A DNA stretch of 64,000 nucleotides from Cycas panzhihuaensis. Lineage: Eukaryota; Cycadophyta. The position numbers and the translations under genes were made by a program. Position 1 is the first letter of the stretch, and each line of letters begins with the position of its first letter. The notes beneath the pieces were generated by a model. The model worked only from the letters and a program-made list of their open reading frames with translations, ran no database searches and was not told the origin of the DNA. The stretch spans positions 70,067,741 to 70,131,740 of the forward strand of contig CM041465.1 of the NCBI GenBank assembly GCA_023213395.1, written 5' to 3'. Of this stretch, positions 19,405 through 31,719 are shown in pieces.

Positions 19405-19694
19405 TGTTAAAATAACTTAGTTCATATTTCGCGAGGCAAAGCGATAATGCACATTTGTGAAATTGATTTTATTATGATGTTAGTATTTTGTGGTGGGTCT
19501 CACACATAGTCAAGTTGTGTATTATAAATACACACTTAATACATCATATCAAATATGTTGTATCATGTTGTTGTAACATTCTTCTGGTGTTAATCTAAAG
19601 TACCATTGTGATCCTAGTGTGTATTTGTTTATTTTCATTTGTGCATTGTTATTTTCTATCAATTTCATTTTTTTACAAAAATTATATTTGAACA
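19405..19694 (+). repeat. E6 3' LTR, about 290 bp
   Basis: Starts TGTTAAAATAAC after a PPT and contains a TATAAATACA promoter word at about 19527. The right end at TTTGAACA (19694) is inferred from the TG...CA rule and is less certain. Confidence 0.65.
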
Positions 19695-20936
19695 ATTATT
19701 ATTTAATTATAAAGCTTAATAGGCTACGTACCATTCTGACTGAAAATGCAGCTGTATAACTAATACTTGAGTAATGGAGGAAGATGGGTTTCCCCAAACT
19801 AGCAATGAAGTGCAATGCCCAAGCTTGCAAAAGAAAGGTACATGGAGAAATGCGAACCAGGGCTGGGTAACAAAATAGAAGTTGGGAGAAGAATATCTCA
19901 CAGAGAAAAGAGCGAACTGCTTCTGCGTCTTAAACTTTTAATTCTGTAAAGGAAGAAATCAATGATAAGAAAACGAGACAGGTCCAACCATGAAGCACAA
20001 AAGAAAAAAATATATATATCCAGGCAGCGGCCAGAGAGATACTTCTGAGAACAAAGCAGATGATGAAAAATCAGCATATAAATTTGCAACATTATCATAG
20101 GATGCTGCCTTTTTCCTTGCTTATCGTATGAATTGTGAGGGGGCACAATGTTTACTGGATATAGCAGCCCGGTACTCTTCCTTTAGTTTTTAGTACTTGG
20201 GAGATGTTGCAAGAGGGCAAATTATGCTACTCTGCTCTTATGAATTGGTTTTGTAGACCACATAAGCCTCTCTCCCATACAAGCTACAACAGACTGCTGT
20301 CAATTTTGTTGCGGTCTCGTCTGTGTTGCATGGTGTCGGGTGCGGCTATTTAATCCCACCACGATGTTAGTTTAGTGATCACTGGCTTGTGCTATTACAT
20401 CAAAATTCCTACTGTCATTAGGTTCACCTGCAATCCCTGTGATTTATACAGCCAAATGAGATGTAGTCACGTATGATGCATAGGCAGCCAACAAAATTGT
20501 GGAACGACAATGATCCCGGACCGAGTCATTGTATGATTGCATTGATAGCAGATACTCTATGGAACAACAGTCAAGTCTCATGGTATGTTCCCTCACAAGG
20601 CATACCATGCAAATTAGCAAGACAGTTGTTTGTGTGGGATTTTTCAACTCATTTCAAGCAGCTTCAGAACTCTGAACTGGCTTCGCAGCACTTCGAACCA
20701 TTAGCCAATTCTTCCACCGTACATTTGGCAGATTTTTGGTGGAATGTGGATTTTGAAAGCTTTTTCTACATTTTGGGAGGTCACGCTTGAGGTTATTTTA
20801 AACTTCACAAGGCTTGCCTGCGACGGGATTATGGGAACCACGGTTCCTTTGATGACGGCATCAAAAATTGTCAGTGAAATGAAAGGAAGAGTTGGGATTA
20901 TGTATTACTGTGAAGTTAGCAGGGTGGGTTGCTGAA
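19695..20936 (-). other. Putative first intron of the THO6-like gene, 5' part
   Basis: It starts with the donor GTAAGT (20937-20942 on the plus axis) and runs leftwards. Composition is less AT-biased than the surrounding repeats. Short frames such as 20473-20790 resemble nothing I know. No WD40-like exon is recognised here. Confidence 0.5.
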
Positions 20937-20942
20937 ACTTAC

Positions 20943-21134
20943 AGGTGTAGAAATGCAAGCCGAGATGGAATAGGGTGCAACGCTTCCATCGCTAGAGGCG
21001 GCCACTACAATATCCGGAGCAGGCTTGGAGGTGGGTGCAAACACACTTCTGAACACCGTACGAGCTTCCACTGCCCTCCCTTCTATAACGCTCGTCCTGT
21101 ACAGCCCTTCATCCCAGTTCGTGGCGTCCCCCAT
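20943..21134 (-). CDS. THO6: Exon 1 of a THO complex subunit 6 / DWA1-like WD40 gene
   Basis: 64 codons starting MGDATNWDEGLYRTSVIEGR and containing EARTVFRSVFAP and DIVVAASSDGSV. This matches, from memory, the N-terminus of plant THO6/DWA1 proteins: the GDATNWDE start, a conserved RTVFR block and the first WD40 strand with ASSDG. THO6 belongs to the THO/TREX complex, which links transcription to mRNA export; in plants the homologue is also described as a DWD substrate receptor in ABA signalling. The exon ends in phase 0 at CCT followed by the canonical donor GTAAGT. An in-frame ATG lies two codons upstream (21140) and another at 21164; I chose 21134 because family members start one or two residues before GDATNWDE. 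No later exon was found leftwards to position 1. It is either a real gene with a giant first intron or a stranded fragment. Confidence 0.75.
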
Positions 21135-21345
21135 TGCCATTGCAGTTAACACAGATTTTGTCACAGAGATGACTCCAATTTGAATTTGACCATGTTCCCC
21201 GATAAATACTTCCTTTTAGCGTGCCTTGGCTGCCTTAAACCCTATCGAATTATCTATATCCCTAAACGAATTCCTAATTCACGACATGGCCGAAAAGTAT
21301 ATAGGAAGCACACAAATAATTAAGCTTCCCTCCCCTCCTGCTGCC
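21135..21345 (-). promoter_or_regulatory. Candidate 5' UTR and core promoter of the THO6-like gene
   Basis: Upstream on the minus strand lies CCTATATACTTTTCGG, a possible TATA element at about 21294-21302, some 160 bases before the start codon. The region is GC-balanced and not obviously repetitive. Assignment rests on position and composition only. Confidence 0.4.
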
Positions 21346-22054
21346 ACCTCCGTGTGTATTTATAAAATGCAACGCTTAAAAGTTTGTTAAAAAGGAAAAT
21401 TATTGCTAGATGTATAACGCACTCGCTTTTGATTTCTGTTTTTTCCTTCTACCTTCTTTTCAAAACTAGCAAACCTTTTAAAACACTATACTATTATCAT
21501 TTCTTATTTTATTAAAAGAGATTAAAAATTATGTGAAGTTTTTTTTTATTGGCGTATGTTTAGTTTTTAATAATTAATATTTTATCCATGTTATTTATTA
21601 ATTTATTTTTTATTTATTAATAAGTATATAAATGTTTTTTTTTAAATTATTTATATATAACATGAAATTATAAGTAATGTTTAATAGTCTCTCATCTAAT
21701 TGGAAGTTTATGCTATTTTTTTCATTCTTTTTTTTGGGTTTTCTTTCTCATTTATTAATTATATAATGAAGGAGGTATTCTCGCTTTTAATGTTGTGCAA
21801 CTAAAAATATTTAGTGCAGATTTATAGTCTCAAAAATTTGAACATTAATAAATAAAAAAATCGATGTAATATTTAAATTACAAAGGGCTATGAGGATAAC
21901 ATAGATTGTTTTTTTATTTTGGATTTATTTTGTGGTTTTACACTTATTAAGACATAATTTTATTTATTATATTTATTTCTCGCTTCTTTTAATTTATTTA
22001 GTTTATTATTTTATTTAATGTTATAATTTAACATTTACTCAGGCTCATCAAAAG
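21346..22054 (+). repeat. AT-rich sequence including the probable 5' LTR of E8
   Basis: Strongly AT-rich DNA ending in TTTACTCAGGCTCATCAAAAG just before a PBS. An LTR should end here, but its start could not be located. No coding sequence. Confidence 0.45.
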
Positions 22055-22068
22055 TGGTATCAAAGCTC
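22055..22068 (+). other. E8 primer-binding site
   Basis: Plus strand TGGTATCAAAGCTC, a variant of the initiator tRNA-Met PBS. Confidence 0.7.
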
Positions 22069-25000
22069 TATGTTCATTTGCTTCATTGCTATTATAACCA
22101 TTTATCTCTATTTGCCATCTTCATTAGTCAAGGAAAGCTACAGATAAACGAAAATTCAATTGAGTGCCATCAAGAACTACCCAATAACACATTCAATGGT
22201 TATAGACATAGAAAAGAGGAGTTGAAGGCCTAAAAATGACATTAAAATGCTATAGAGGCCAGACATATAACATGGGTCATGGATAGAAGACACTAAGGCA
22301 AAGGGAAGTCTCAAAAACTTCAACATAGAAGAATTAGTACTTGGGAGTTATGTGGGCATCATTATAGCCCTTAAAAATATTATCATCATTACCACGAGCC
22401 AGGGGAGCCACATAAGGTTGTGAGCAAACTCCAAAGAAGTGAATCAAGGTGAGAAAAAAACTAAGGGGAGTTATATCAAGACATCAACATTACACAACCT
22501 AAATACAAAGAATCAAATCAAAATTACCATGAAAAGATCATAAAATAACAAACGTGATATGTTTTTTTAATTTTATAAGATGTAAGGTTTTTGAAATAAT
22601 AAAATTAACGAATTTCCTTAGTATATACCTTAAGAATATCCCTAAAATATTCCAAATCTAAAACCAAAAAAAAAATAAAAGAAGAAAAATAACAATGGAA
22701 TTTTTGGGTGAAAAATAAAATCAATGAAGCATTCATGAAGAGAATCACAAGTAAATAAATAGGAACCAAAGACCTCATTGAGCTTACTTTAATAAGAGAA
22801 TTATAATAATTATGATGCAAGCATAGTAGAGCATTATTCATAAGCATCTAATAATCACTAATTAGAGTTACTAAGAAGCTAAGAAGACTCTTATTTTTGT
22901 TTTTCTTTGACCATTTTGTAATTAAGGGACATGCATAGAATGTCACACAATGAATAAGTGATGTTACAGTATTTTTTGGGTATAACTCTAATTCATTATA
23001 GGCTATAATATTAACATTAGGTGATAATAGAGGTGATTGATGATCTCACTAAGTAGTTAGCCAACTTGACATTGGATCTTCATTCAAGAACTAGAAAGCC
23101 CATTATTACTGAATACAAAAAGTAAACCAAGACATTGTAATTTCTAAGAATTGAGTTAGGAGGGTGCATTAATGAGTTATAAGATAAAATGATCAAGTTA
23201 GAGATTGACATAGAAAAACTTTCAGAAAATATAGAAAAATGATCCTAGGGAAGTGGGGAACATCACTCAAAAGATGATGATAATTAGAAGTAATTGAGTA
23301 AGGGAGAAAAACCACAGTCATAACTTTCTTTTCCACAATGTTGAGCTACCTAATTATTCCCACATGGTAAATTAGACATTAACAAGTAGTTAGTAATGAT
23401 CCAAAATTCATTCGATACTCTTTGCATCACTGACATCCTAAATTAAATGGCACTCACAGTAGAACACCTAAATGGTTTAATATACATCTAAGCTATATGT
23501 TACCTATATCACATCCAACTAGCTCATTGTTTCCAAGGAAATAAAATAGTATTGCAATATATAAAGGACTTTGAGAAGCTACAAAATAAGTTAGGAATCA
23601 AATCCAAGGATTTTTTTTTTTTTAACATAAGCAATCTATGCATAGATATATGCAAAGAAGTGTGACAATCTAACCTTAAGACACCTAGCCAAGCCATTCA
23701 TCTTATTCGATATATTAAATTTAACTAGGCAATAACCTAAGCTAAGTAGGTTGTGTTTTAGTGAAAATCAATGTATGTATCATCAAATAAAAAGACACAA
23801 ATGAAATAAAGGAGCTTGAGCCCTCTACCTTTAAATTCTAACTCACTCAGTAAGAAGGATGACCTAAAGAAAAATAGGAGGAGGGCATAAGGGCTTTATT
23901 ATGATTGCAGCTATAAATGAAACTAGGAGCATCCCTTTGTCTTCCCTAAGAGGAAGTATATATATACAATTAAAAGTAAAGATAATCTTAAGAAGCATAA
24001 TAAGAAGTACAAGCAAGTCTCCTAGACAACTCATAGTGCAAAGAAATTATGAATACTTAATATTAGACAATAGACATACTAAAATTTCCATGGCATTTCA
24101 AGGTTATAACAGAGATGTAAGGTAAAGCAGTACACATAAAACAACTCAATCCATATTTGAAAGATGCGAATACATCATTTTGAATTAACCCATATTTATT
24201 CAAGAGTATATAAAATATTCCTTAAAGAGGTGGTGTTGATGAACACTGGGGGAGATGACCCCATAAAATATATACTTTTGATGGAGGAGGGAAACCTCCT
24301 CAACCTCTAATTCAAATTAATATAAAATAATGTGTAACATTAAATATGCCTTACCTAACTTACCTTTGAAGGTTGTGCATTACATACTCCAAGGTGGGGT
24401 CATGTGATGAGCATTAACCCAACAACATTTATATTAGAAATCTAACAACCCAATACTATTAAAATATACAGGTATATACAAGGATTAAAACTATTAGTAT
24501 TAATAGATTATAAGAGCATGTATAACTTTGTTAACACTACCATTGCCTACAAATTGGCCCTTTATATGGAGAAGAGTAAGCCTTTTAATATCTCAATATT
24601 AAGAGGAAATTCAATCATATGTGATGGGAAAATGAGGCATTAACAACTATAGCTCAATAAGATAATATTCTATATAAACTTTTATATGTTCAACATTAGA
24701 GGGTTTGATGTAGTACTCGAGGTTAAATGGCTCAGAACCCTAGGCATGTATGCCCTCAACCACTTAGAGAGCTTCATATATTTCTACATTCATTAATAAT
24801 TATATTAACTTATAGGAATTGACTCCACCCAATCTTTAATTATGCTGGTTGAAAAGATGGCAAAACTACTTTACAAAAGACATGCCAAGTAAATAGCTAG
24901 AATATTTATAATCTAGGGGCAAAGACAAGAGGAGATATTACCTGATCATTAATAAGATCAAATGAACCAACTATTGAATTGATATTTGAAAGTTTTTCAA

Positions 25001-25520
25001 GGCTTATTTATAGAATTATTCCTATTGAGAAGTATGAAGTATGCCATTGAGATTAAGCCAAGCAAAGGCTCCATCATAGTCAAGCCCTATAAGTATGGTC
25101 ATAAATAAAAGACTAAGATAGGGAGATTAACACAAGTATAATAATTAACCCTAATAAGATCCTATATATAGCATATATAGTCCTCATGTAGGAGAAGAAT
25201 GGCTTATTCAGGATGTATATCAATTATCTGGTGCTTAATAAGATAACGATTAAGAATAATTATCACATTCCATGAACGGATGATGTGATTAATAAGTTGC
25301 ATAAAGTTATATGCTTTTCAAAGATTATTCTTCTCTCAAGGTATTACTAAATACAACATTTTGCATATATCAAGGGCTCCTTGAGTTTAAGTATATGTTG
25401 TTTAGGCTTATAAATACATTAGCCACATTTCAAGTAACTATGAATTAAGTATTCACATCATTTTTTAGGTTGTCTATCATGGCTTTCTTTGATGATATTT
25501 CATTATATAATAGTATTTCC
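22069..25520 (+). mobile_element. E8: decayed Ty3/gypsy element
   Basis: Plus strand. No clear gag is left in 22069-24490. A protease remnant is visible at 24498-24560 (LIDYKSMYNFVNTTIAYKLA, where the family has a DSG core followed by a THNFI-like motif). RT remnants run 25020-25510: VLNKITIKNNYHIP, VINKLHKVICFSKI and a final MAFFDDISLYN around the catalytic DD. Many stops and shifts. No integrase was recognised downstream. The order PBS, protease, RT supports one plus-strand element. Confidence 0.72.
24220..24424 (-). repeat. E9: relict LTR of the E18 family inside E8
   Basis: The block around GGAGGAGGGAAACCTCCTCAACC followed by AATATAAAATAATG and ending GAGCATTAACCCAACA aligns with the right half of the E18 LTRs in the same orientation. 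The left end is unclear. No internal region accompanies it. Confidence 0.6.
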
Positions 25521-26620
25521 CTAATTTTGAACCCCTTGCCCAAATCTAAAAATCTCAAGTATAATCTCTCTCTCTCATACATCTAATATGTATATGCTGT
25601 TTATCATTTACCTAGTATTGTATTTGATCATATGCATTTATTTATCATTTACTTTACACATACATTACTTAAGCATCTACTTATCTACTTATGCATGCAT
25701 CCCCCTTTAACAATGATGATATGAGATCTATCCCTAATGATATATTATATTATAGAGCTACAACTATGTAGGTTGAGTTAATATACTTCACAATCACTAT
25801 TATACATTTCTTTTATTGTAATTTTTGCTCTTATTTATTTAATTTCACACACTTTGCTCTTGTCTTATACACTTTTCTTTTACTCCTTTGACTAACATTT
25901 TTTACTTGACATGAGCCAATACTCCTCTAAGTTAGCTTACATGGGTTAAATATGAGAAATTTCCCTCCAAATAAGTTATCTTATAGGTAAACACAAATGT
26001 GTATCCCTTTAAGTAATTTGTTTGGGTCAACGTGAGTATTTTCTATTATTTCACACTCACATTTATCTTCTTTTACATTTTTTACTTGATTTTTGAATAT
26101 AATTATTGATTCTATTTAGCCCATTGTATAGATCTCCTTGAATAAATGTTAATCAACTAGTCATGGGTCAAAAATATATATACTGTATAAAAGAGTAATA
26201 CCCTTTTCACATTTTTTCTTTCTCCTATTGGCCTATCTTTTCACATCTTGAAGCCCACTCCACCATGAAAATTTGTAATTATTTTATATTGTGCCTCTTC
26301 ATCATATCCTTGGGACTTATTCTTTCTTTACTTTCATCATTTTATTATAAACACCCCTTAATATCTCTCTTTTGAGATATAAATAGAGATATTATCATAT
26401 TACATGAGGTGCTTATTACCATACTTGCATGATGAGGTGATGCTTAAGTTTCATTAAAGATCATTCGAGCTATTTTTTGCTTCATGATGCTCAAGTAAGG
26501 TGCTTTTTTTCATTTGTGAACTTGACACAATCTCAATGATACTCTTGGTTTGATCTTTTCTCTCTCTTTCATTTCTTTCTCTTTTATCTACTTAATTGTT
26601 CATTTGTATTACATGGAAGA
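25521..26620. other. No recognisable gene
   Basis: AT-rich sequence with CT-rich patches between E8 RT and the left LTR of E10. No conserved motif seen on either strand. Confidence 0.5.
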
Positions 26621-26827
26621 TCTTAAATAATTGATAGTTTTTATAGAAAAGAAACTTGTCTTGCCCTAGTAATTCCCTAAGTTTTAGAACACAAACAAAA
26701 TCAATTATAATCGATTCTTAATATTATAGATTTAAATAAGATCTTAAATCTTAAGGAACAACACAAATAAAATTACTTTAAATCTACTCAAAACTAATAT
26801 TCACATAATAGAAGGATAAAAATTTCA
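26621..26827 (-). repeat. E10 3' LTR
   Basis: Aligns with 33155-33363; shared blocks include CAAACAAAATCAATTATAA and TTAATATTATAGATTTAAAT. Confidence 0.75.
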
Positions 26828-26839
26828 AGGTATTTGTGC

Positions 26840-26990
26840 TTAGGCTTATATAAAGCTTTGGTAAAGATATTGGAAAGGTTGTCATCAGTCTTTTAATGAT
26901 CTAATTGAATCTCCCTCTTATTTACAAAATCCAAAAAATCTTTATAGTCTATAAAATTTGTCACAAGCTTATGTACACCACCTTCTCACA
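26840..26990 (-). pseudogene. E10 RNase H C-terminal fragment
   Basis: On the minus strand: VHKLVTNFIDYKDFLDFVNK, then REIQLDH and NIFTKALYKPKH, the familiar terminal part of copia RNase H. One stop within. Confidence 0.78.
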
Positions 26991-28455
26991 CCCCTCTATA
27001 AATTATTCTTGTATAAGAAACTGATCCGTTTCGGATCTTTAAAATGCTCTAAATACTTTATTTTTCATGTAAATGGTCTTTATGTAGTAGGAAATTGCCT
27101 TAAAAAGGCTTAATAGTCTTCATTTAGTAGAAATATGCCTTTAAAAGGCTTAAAAATGTAAAAACATTGTATTTCTACAAGTACAAAAAGGTGCTATAAG
27201 CACTAAGCTTATTAAGGTGCTGCTACAAGGTCTTACTAAGGTGCTATTAAGGTGCTATAATTGCTACCAAGGCGCTACAGGTGTTACGCCAAATGCTACG
27301 GTTGCTTCTGAGGCTGCTACGAGTCGCTACTTCTGAGCTGCTACAGTGCTACTTCAGCTGCTACTGACTCTCTTGAGCTGCATCGATTGCTACAGTGCTA
27401 CTCTAAGTCAAAAAACAGAAAATAATAAAAACGGGAATGGTTTTGGCAGCTCAAGCAGTGGCAAATCGGCACGAAATTTAAGGAGAAGGTGCACACACGT
27501 GTCCTCTACTCATTCAAAGAGGAAAAACTCCAAAATAAACGGATTTTCCCAAGATTTTCTAAACCATTTTAAAAACCGTTGGAAAATGAAAAAACGGGAA
27601 TAACTCTCTCAAATGGAAACGCTTTTAAGCGAAATTCGAGAGAGGAATCCGGGGGATCAAGGCAGTGATTCTTGACATGAAAGAGAGGACGCCGCAGCCC
27701 TAGAAGCAGCACACAGTAAGATTCAAGGAAAGCAGCAAGTAAGTAACTTTCCGGAAGGAGAACGGCTCCAAGTGTGGAAAACTGCGTTGGAGAGAACACA
27801 TCAGAATTTGCAACGGATAAAACCAGTTGCAAGGATCTGGAAGGAGCCCAGAAAATCGTGGCCATGATCGAAGAGAAGGCGATGAAAGTGCAAAGAATCG
27901 GAAGAGACGCTAGCTAGTCTTCCTCACCCAAAACGGGTTTTGCGAGAAAACCAAAAGCGGCCATAAACTTGAGGCGGAGGTTCTAGCAAATGAGCGGTAG
28001 CTCAAGAAGCACCCACTCTCATTCTCTCTCTCCCAAAATCTTTGTCAGAGTCCATTGCATGCTCAACAGAGCACAAACAAAAGGGGTTTTTGTAAGAAAA
28101 TTTCAGAAATTTCAAATTATATGTAATAATATGTATATTGTTCTGGATTTTGTTTCAATTGGTTAAAGTTTTTACTTTCCCATTCAAGATTCAGATCAGA
28201 AACACCCTTGACAACACATATAGTTGTTATAAGCTTAACCATTGTTTATTGATTAGTAACAATAAAAATAAAAAAGAGACTTTTCTTAAAACCCAATACA
28301 TATAAGATATTTCTTATATTAGTGTATCTCTAATCAAACATGCGGATTGGAATTGTGCCAATATTATGAATCTTATATGGTTTGTCATATCTAAGAAAAA
28401 TAAATTCTTTGGGATAATATTCATTAAGATCTTTAAATATAAGACTTATTAAATA
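26991..28455. other. Unassigned region with short tandem words and a GC-richer block
   Basis: Includes a duplicated segment of about 38 bp (27070-27150, each copy with GCCTT...AAGGCTTA), a GCTGCTAC / GGTGCTA word repeat (27190-27410) and a GC-richer stretch (27420-28070). Short frames on either strand match nothing I know. Probably part of another insertion into E10. Confidence 0.45.
27190..27410. repeat. Degenerate GTGCTAC / GCTGCTAC word repeat
   Basis: GGTGCTA, GTGCTAC and GCTGCTAC recur about 15 times in 220 bases, at irregular spacing. Confidence 0.75.
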
Positions 28456-28795
28456 TCATTAATGAAAATAAATTATATATAAATATGAGGCCAAAAAAAG
28501 ATAAACATGAAAGTAAGAAAATTAAAATATACACATCGGAAAGAACACAACAAATAGTGGAAGGATAATCACCCTTCAAAGAATTAAATTGAATATATAT
28601 GTATATTTATAAAACTGCTTGACCTCTTATCTAACCAATGATATAGAGAACCTCTATATCCACTAATGGGATGATACATGAATGTGTAAGTATAAGCACA
28701 TATTTTAAGATGCTCATAATATTATATTAGAAAAATGGAGGACTTGACTTAACCCATACATAACTACAAGATGTAATTAAATATTATACCCAATA
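28456..28795 (-). repeat. E11 3' LTR
   Basis: Shares AAATATGAGG, AAGATAAACATGAAAGTAAG and AATTAAATATTATACCCAAT-type blocks with the copy at 31375. Confidence 0.8.
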
Positions 28796-31374
28796 TTACT
28801 CCCTTATAATATTTAATTACAAATATCACATCAAATTATCCTATACCCTTTCCATTAAGGAAGCCATTATAATTACCTCCTTCAAATTTATTAGACCAAA
28901 TGGAGAAAAAGCATATCCATCTTTAAGTTGTATGGAGGAATATCATCTTCTTCTTCATGTTGTTGAGACAATTAATTTTTAATAATGTCCATATGAAGAA
29001 AACTCTATCAACTAGACTACATGGGTAACTATATGTTGTGATTGCTAATTTTATAAGAAACTCTTTTTGGGTATGTGATTTTATCACTATTTGTTAACCA
29101 TCTTAGGAATAAGTTGAATTACTTAACCAGATAAATGAAGTTAAGTAGTAAGGGTAAAACACCCCCCACCCCTAATAAATAGGCACCTAGTAGTAGCTCT
29201 TTTGAGAATACATTCCTAGAAATAAATTCATTTGATCTTCATGGCCTTACATATGTTTATGGACTCTAAAACTTGCTTTTATAGTCTTACAACCACCATA
29301 ATGAGCTTACAACATCCAATAATATATCTTACATTAATATAAGTATGAGATGTAACTTAAGAAAGAAATACGTCAAATGGCTCTCTCTCCTATGACTTTT
29401 TTGATAACATGGGTTTCCATAATATATATAAAACTAATTTTTACATTTTTTCTCTCACTTAGGGTTATCAAATATTAATGAAATAATCATCAAATGATTT
29501 GGAACCTTTGAAAAACATAAATACGTCTAAATATAATGAAAAATTAATTAAAAAAATACTCTTTTTAACCCTTGCCTTCATTTTAGACTAAATTTTCTAA
29601 AATGTATTCAAAATGTTTCAAATGACTCATCACTTTGAAAAGGGTTGATATAGCTTCCTAACATAACTTTTAGATCTAAAAATAAATACTTCGTACTCAA
29701 GACATTTAAAAAACTATGTAACTAGGTATTTATAATGTAGAGAGAGATGAAAAATAATGCTTAAGCCTCTTTTGCTAGAATTGGTTATCATATAGGTTTG
29801 CCATAGAACTGGGGACTATTCTAAAAGGTGTTTCATCAATTCCATAATTTTATTCAATTTAATTTAATTAATTCTAAACTTTATAAAAAATAATAATCAT
29901 ACAAAAAATAATTGCTACCTAATTTATTTTGAGTTTTTTGATTTCACATGTGCAAATTAAATTACTTTAACGACTTTACATTTTGTTTGTCTCCTCCATA
30001 TTTACTCATCTCTTCAATAATGAGTTTTTATGTTATGCAAGCGTCTTATGTGTTTAGCTTAGTATACGAGTTTTATTTTTTAACTTTGTATGAGGTCTGC
30101 ATCTTTATATATAATGGATTTTATTTGGTTGGAACCATCTTTGATGAGTCTTCATCTTTTTATTAAAATGTAAGAACCCTTATCTACTTTATGGGTCTTT
30201 TAGTTTCCAAACAAGATGAGCCCTATAGATCTATATATTAGATTTATTCTCTTGCACACTTTACATAATAAAGACTTGGATATTACACATTTAAGACATT
30301 TAGGTTTGTTCTTGATTAGGTTTATTAGGCTTGCTAGTTGATAGCATTTGGTGTCCATAATCATCCTTTTACTATGCATTGAGGTAGGCCTTTTATACCT
30401 GTCTTTTATATCTTCAATCTATCCTCCCACATATTTTGTCTTTAAGGTCATGATATCATCTTTCCCTTGGATTTTGAGAGATATTTCTTCATGTGTTAGA
30501 GGCCCATTTTATTTTCATATCTTCTTGGCATTTTATAATGGGCTTTTTCCATCTCCATGGTGTATCTTTATTTGAAATGATCCACTCTCCTTATCCTTCT
30601 CTAAGCCTTTTATTATAATTCCTATAATATTGTAAAGGTAGAGTTCCTCATTTGTAATATCTTCCATATATATGTGTATAAATTTTAAACAAACCCTTCA
30701 TAATTGTGTATAATCATCATAAACATGTATATATTAAATTTTAAATCTTATGTTTTTTTAATTTTATTTTAAGGAATTGGTTGCTTAGATATAATTATCT
30801 TTTATTCCACAAATATAGAGTTATTACTAACATTTAAATAGCTAGAAAGTTCCCCTTCAATTATTGTATGTAACTTCTCTATAATTTATCCATTGGCCTA
30901 TAAGAAGATTTCCATACAACAATTGAAATCCACTCAATTCTTTAACTTCAAAATAGATTTTTGTGTGACCTCAACAAAACCTACATGCAATTTAATTTTG
31001 GGCCTAAATGCTCAAAAATTATATTAAAAAAAAAACTTTTATTTCAGTCATTAATTTCTTTTGCTTGCAACCTTAAATAACCTTTAAAAAAATAGTAATA
31101 AATCAACCCTAAATATAATAAAAATATGGTGGTAAATAAGCCCCTAATTGTTCAATAAACTTGTAATGAAATAATTGTTCAAATTTTATTTTTAATGTTT
31201 ATAGAAATGGCCCTAAATATCTTTAAAAAACAATATTATGACATGTCAAAGTAAGCTTTAATAATGGTTCCAATAACACAATAAATCTATGATAAGAAAT
31301 AGCCTTAAATAATAGTAAATAATAAGCTTAAAAAAAACTATCCTTCAAGGATCCATCCATCAACTCTGATACCA

Positions 31375-31708
31375 TATAATGGAAATAAACTATAGATAAA
31401 TATGAGGTCAAAGAAAGATAAACATGAAAGTAAGAAAGATGAAATATGGATATAAGAAAGAACGTAGCAAATGATGAAAGTATGATCAACTTTCAAAGAA
31501 TTAAATTAAAGTATACATATATTTATAGGACCACTTGACCTCTTATCCAACCAATATGGAGAACCTCCATGTCGACTAATAAAATGATATATGAATACTT
31601 GAGTACAAGTGCATATCTTGAGATGCTAACAATATTATATTGACAGAGTAGAGGACTTGACTTAACCTTCACATAACTACAATATATAATTAAATATTAT
31701 ACCCAATA
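31375..31708 (-). repeat. E11 5' LTR
   Basis: Partner of 28456-28795, directly against the PBS. Confidence 0.8.
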
Positions 31709-31719
31709 GTCTTATGCCT

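Larger units (their letters stand above)
28456..31708 (-). mobile_element. E11: LTR pair with non-coding interior
   Basis: Two diverged copies of a sequence of about 335 bp (28456-28795 and 31375-31708) in direct orientation. The right copy is followed inwards by a minus-strand PBS (TGGTATCAGAGTTGATGG, 31357-31374), the left copy by a purine tract (minus TATAAGGGAGT). The 2.6-kb interior has no gag or pol homology I can see. It lies between the gag remnant and RNase H tail of E10. No exact TSD was found. Confidence 0.72.

Noticed and set aside
20473-20790. 105-codon plus-strand frame next to the THO6-like exon
   Set aside because: No similarity to a known protein, no splice context, opposite to the gene strand; probably a chance frame in the intron.
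22605-22847. 80-codon minus-strand frame within E8
   Set aside because: AT-rich chance frame on the strand opposite to E8 pol, no motif.
27569-27865. 98-codon minus-strand frame in the GC-richer block
   Set aside because: Hydrophobic, no known motif, embedded in E10 debris.
29948-30575. Hydrophobic plus-strand frames in the E11 interior that might be membrane proteins
   Set aside because: T-rich DNA gives phenylalanine/leucine/isoleucine-rich translations by chance; no start context or homology.
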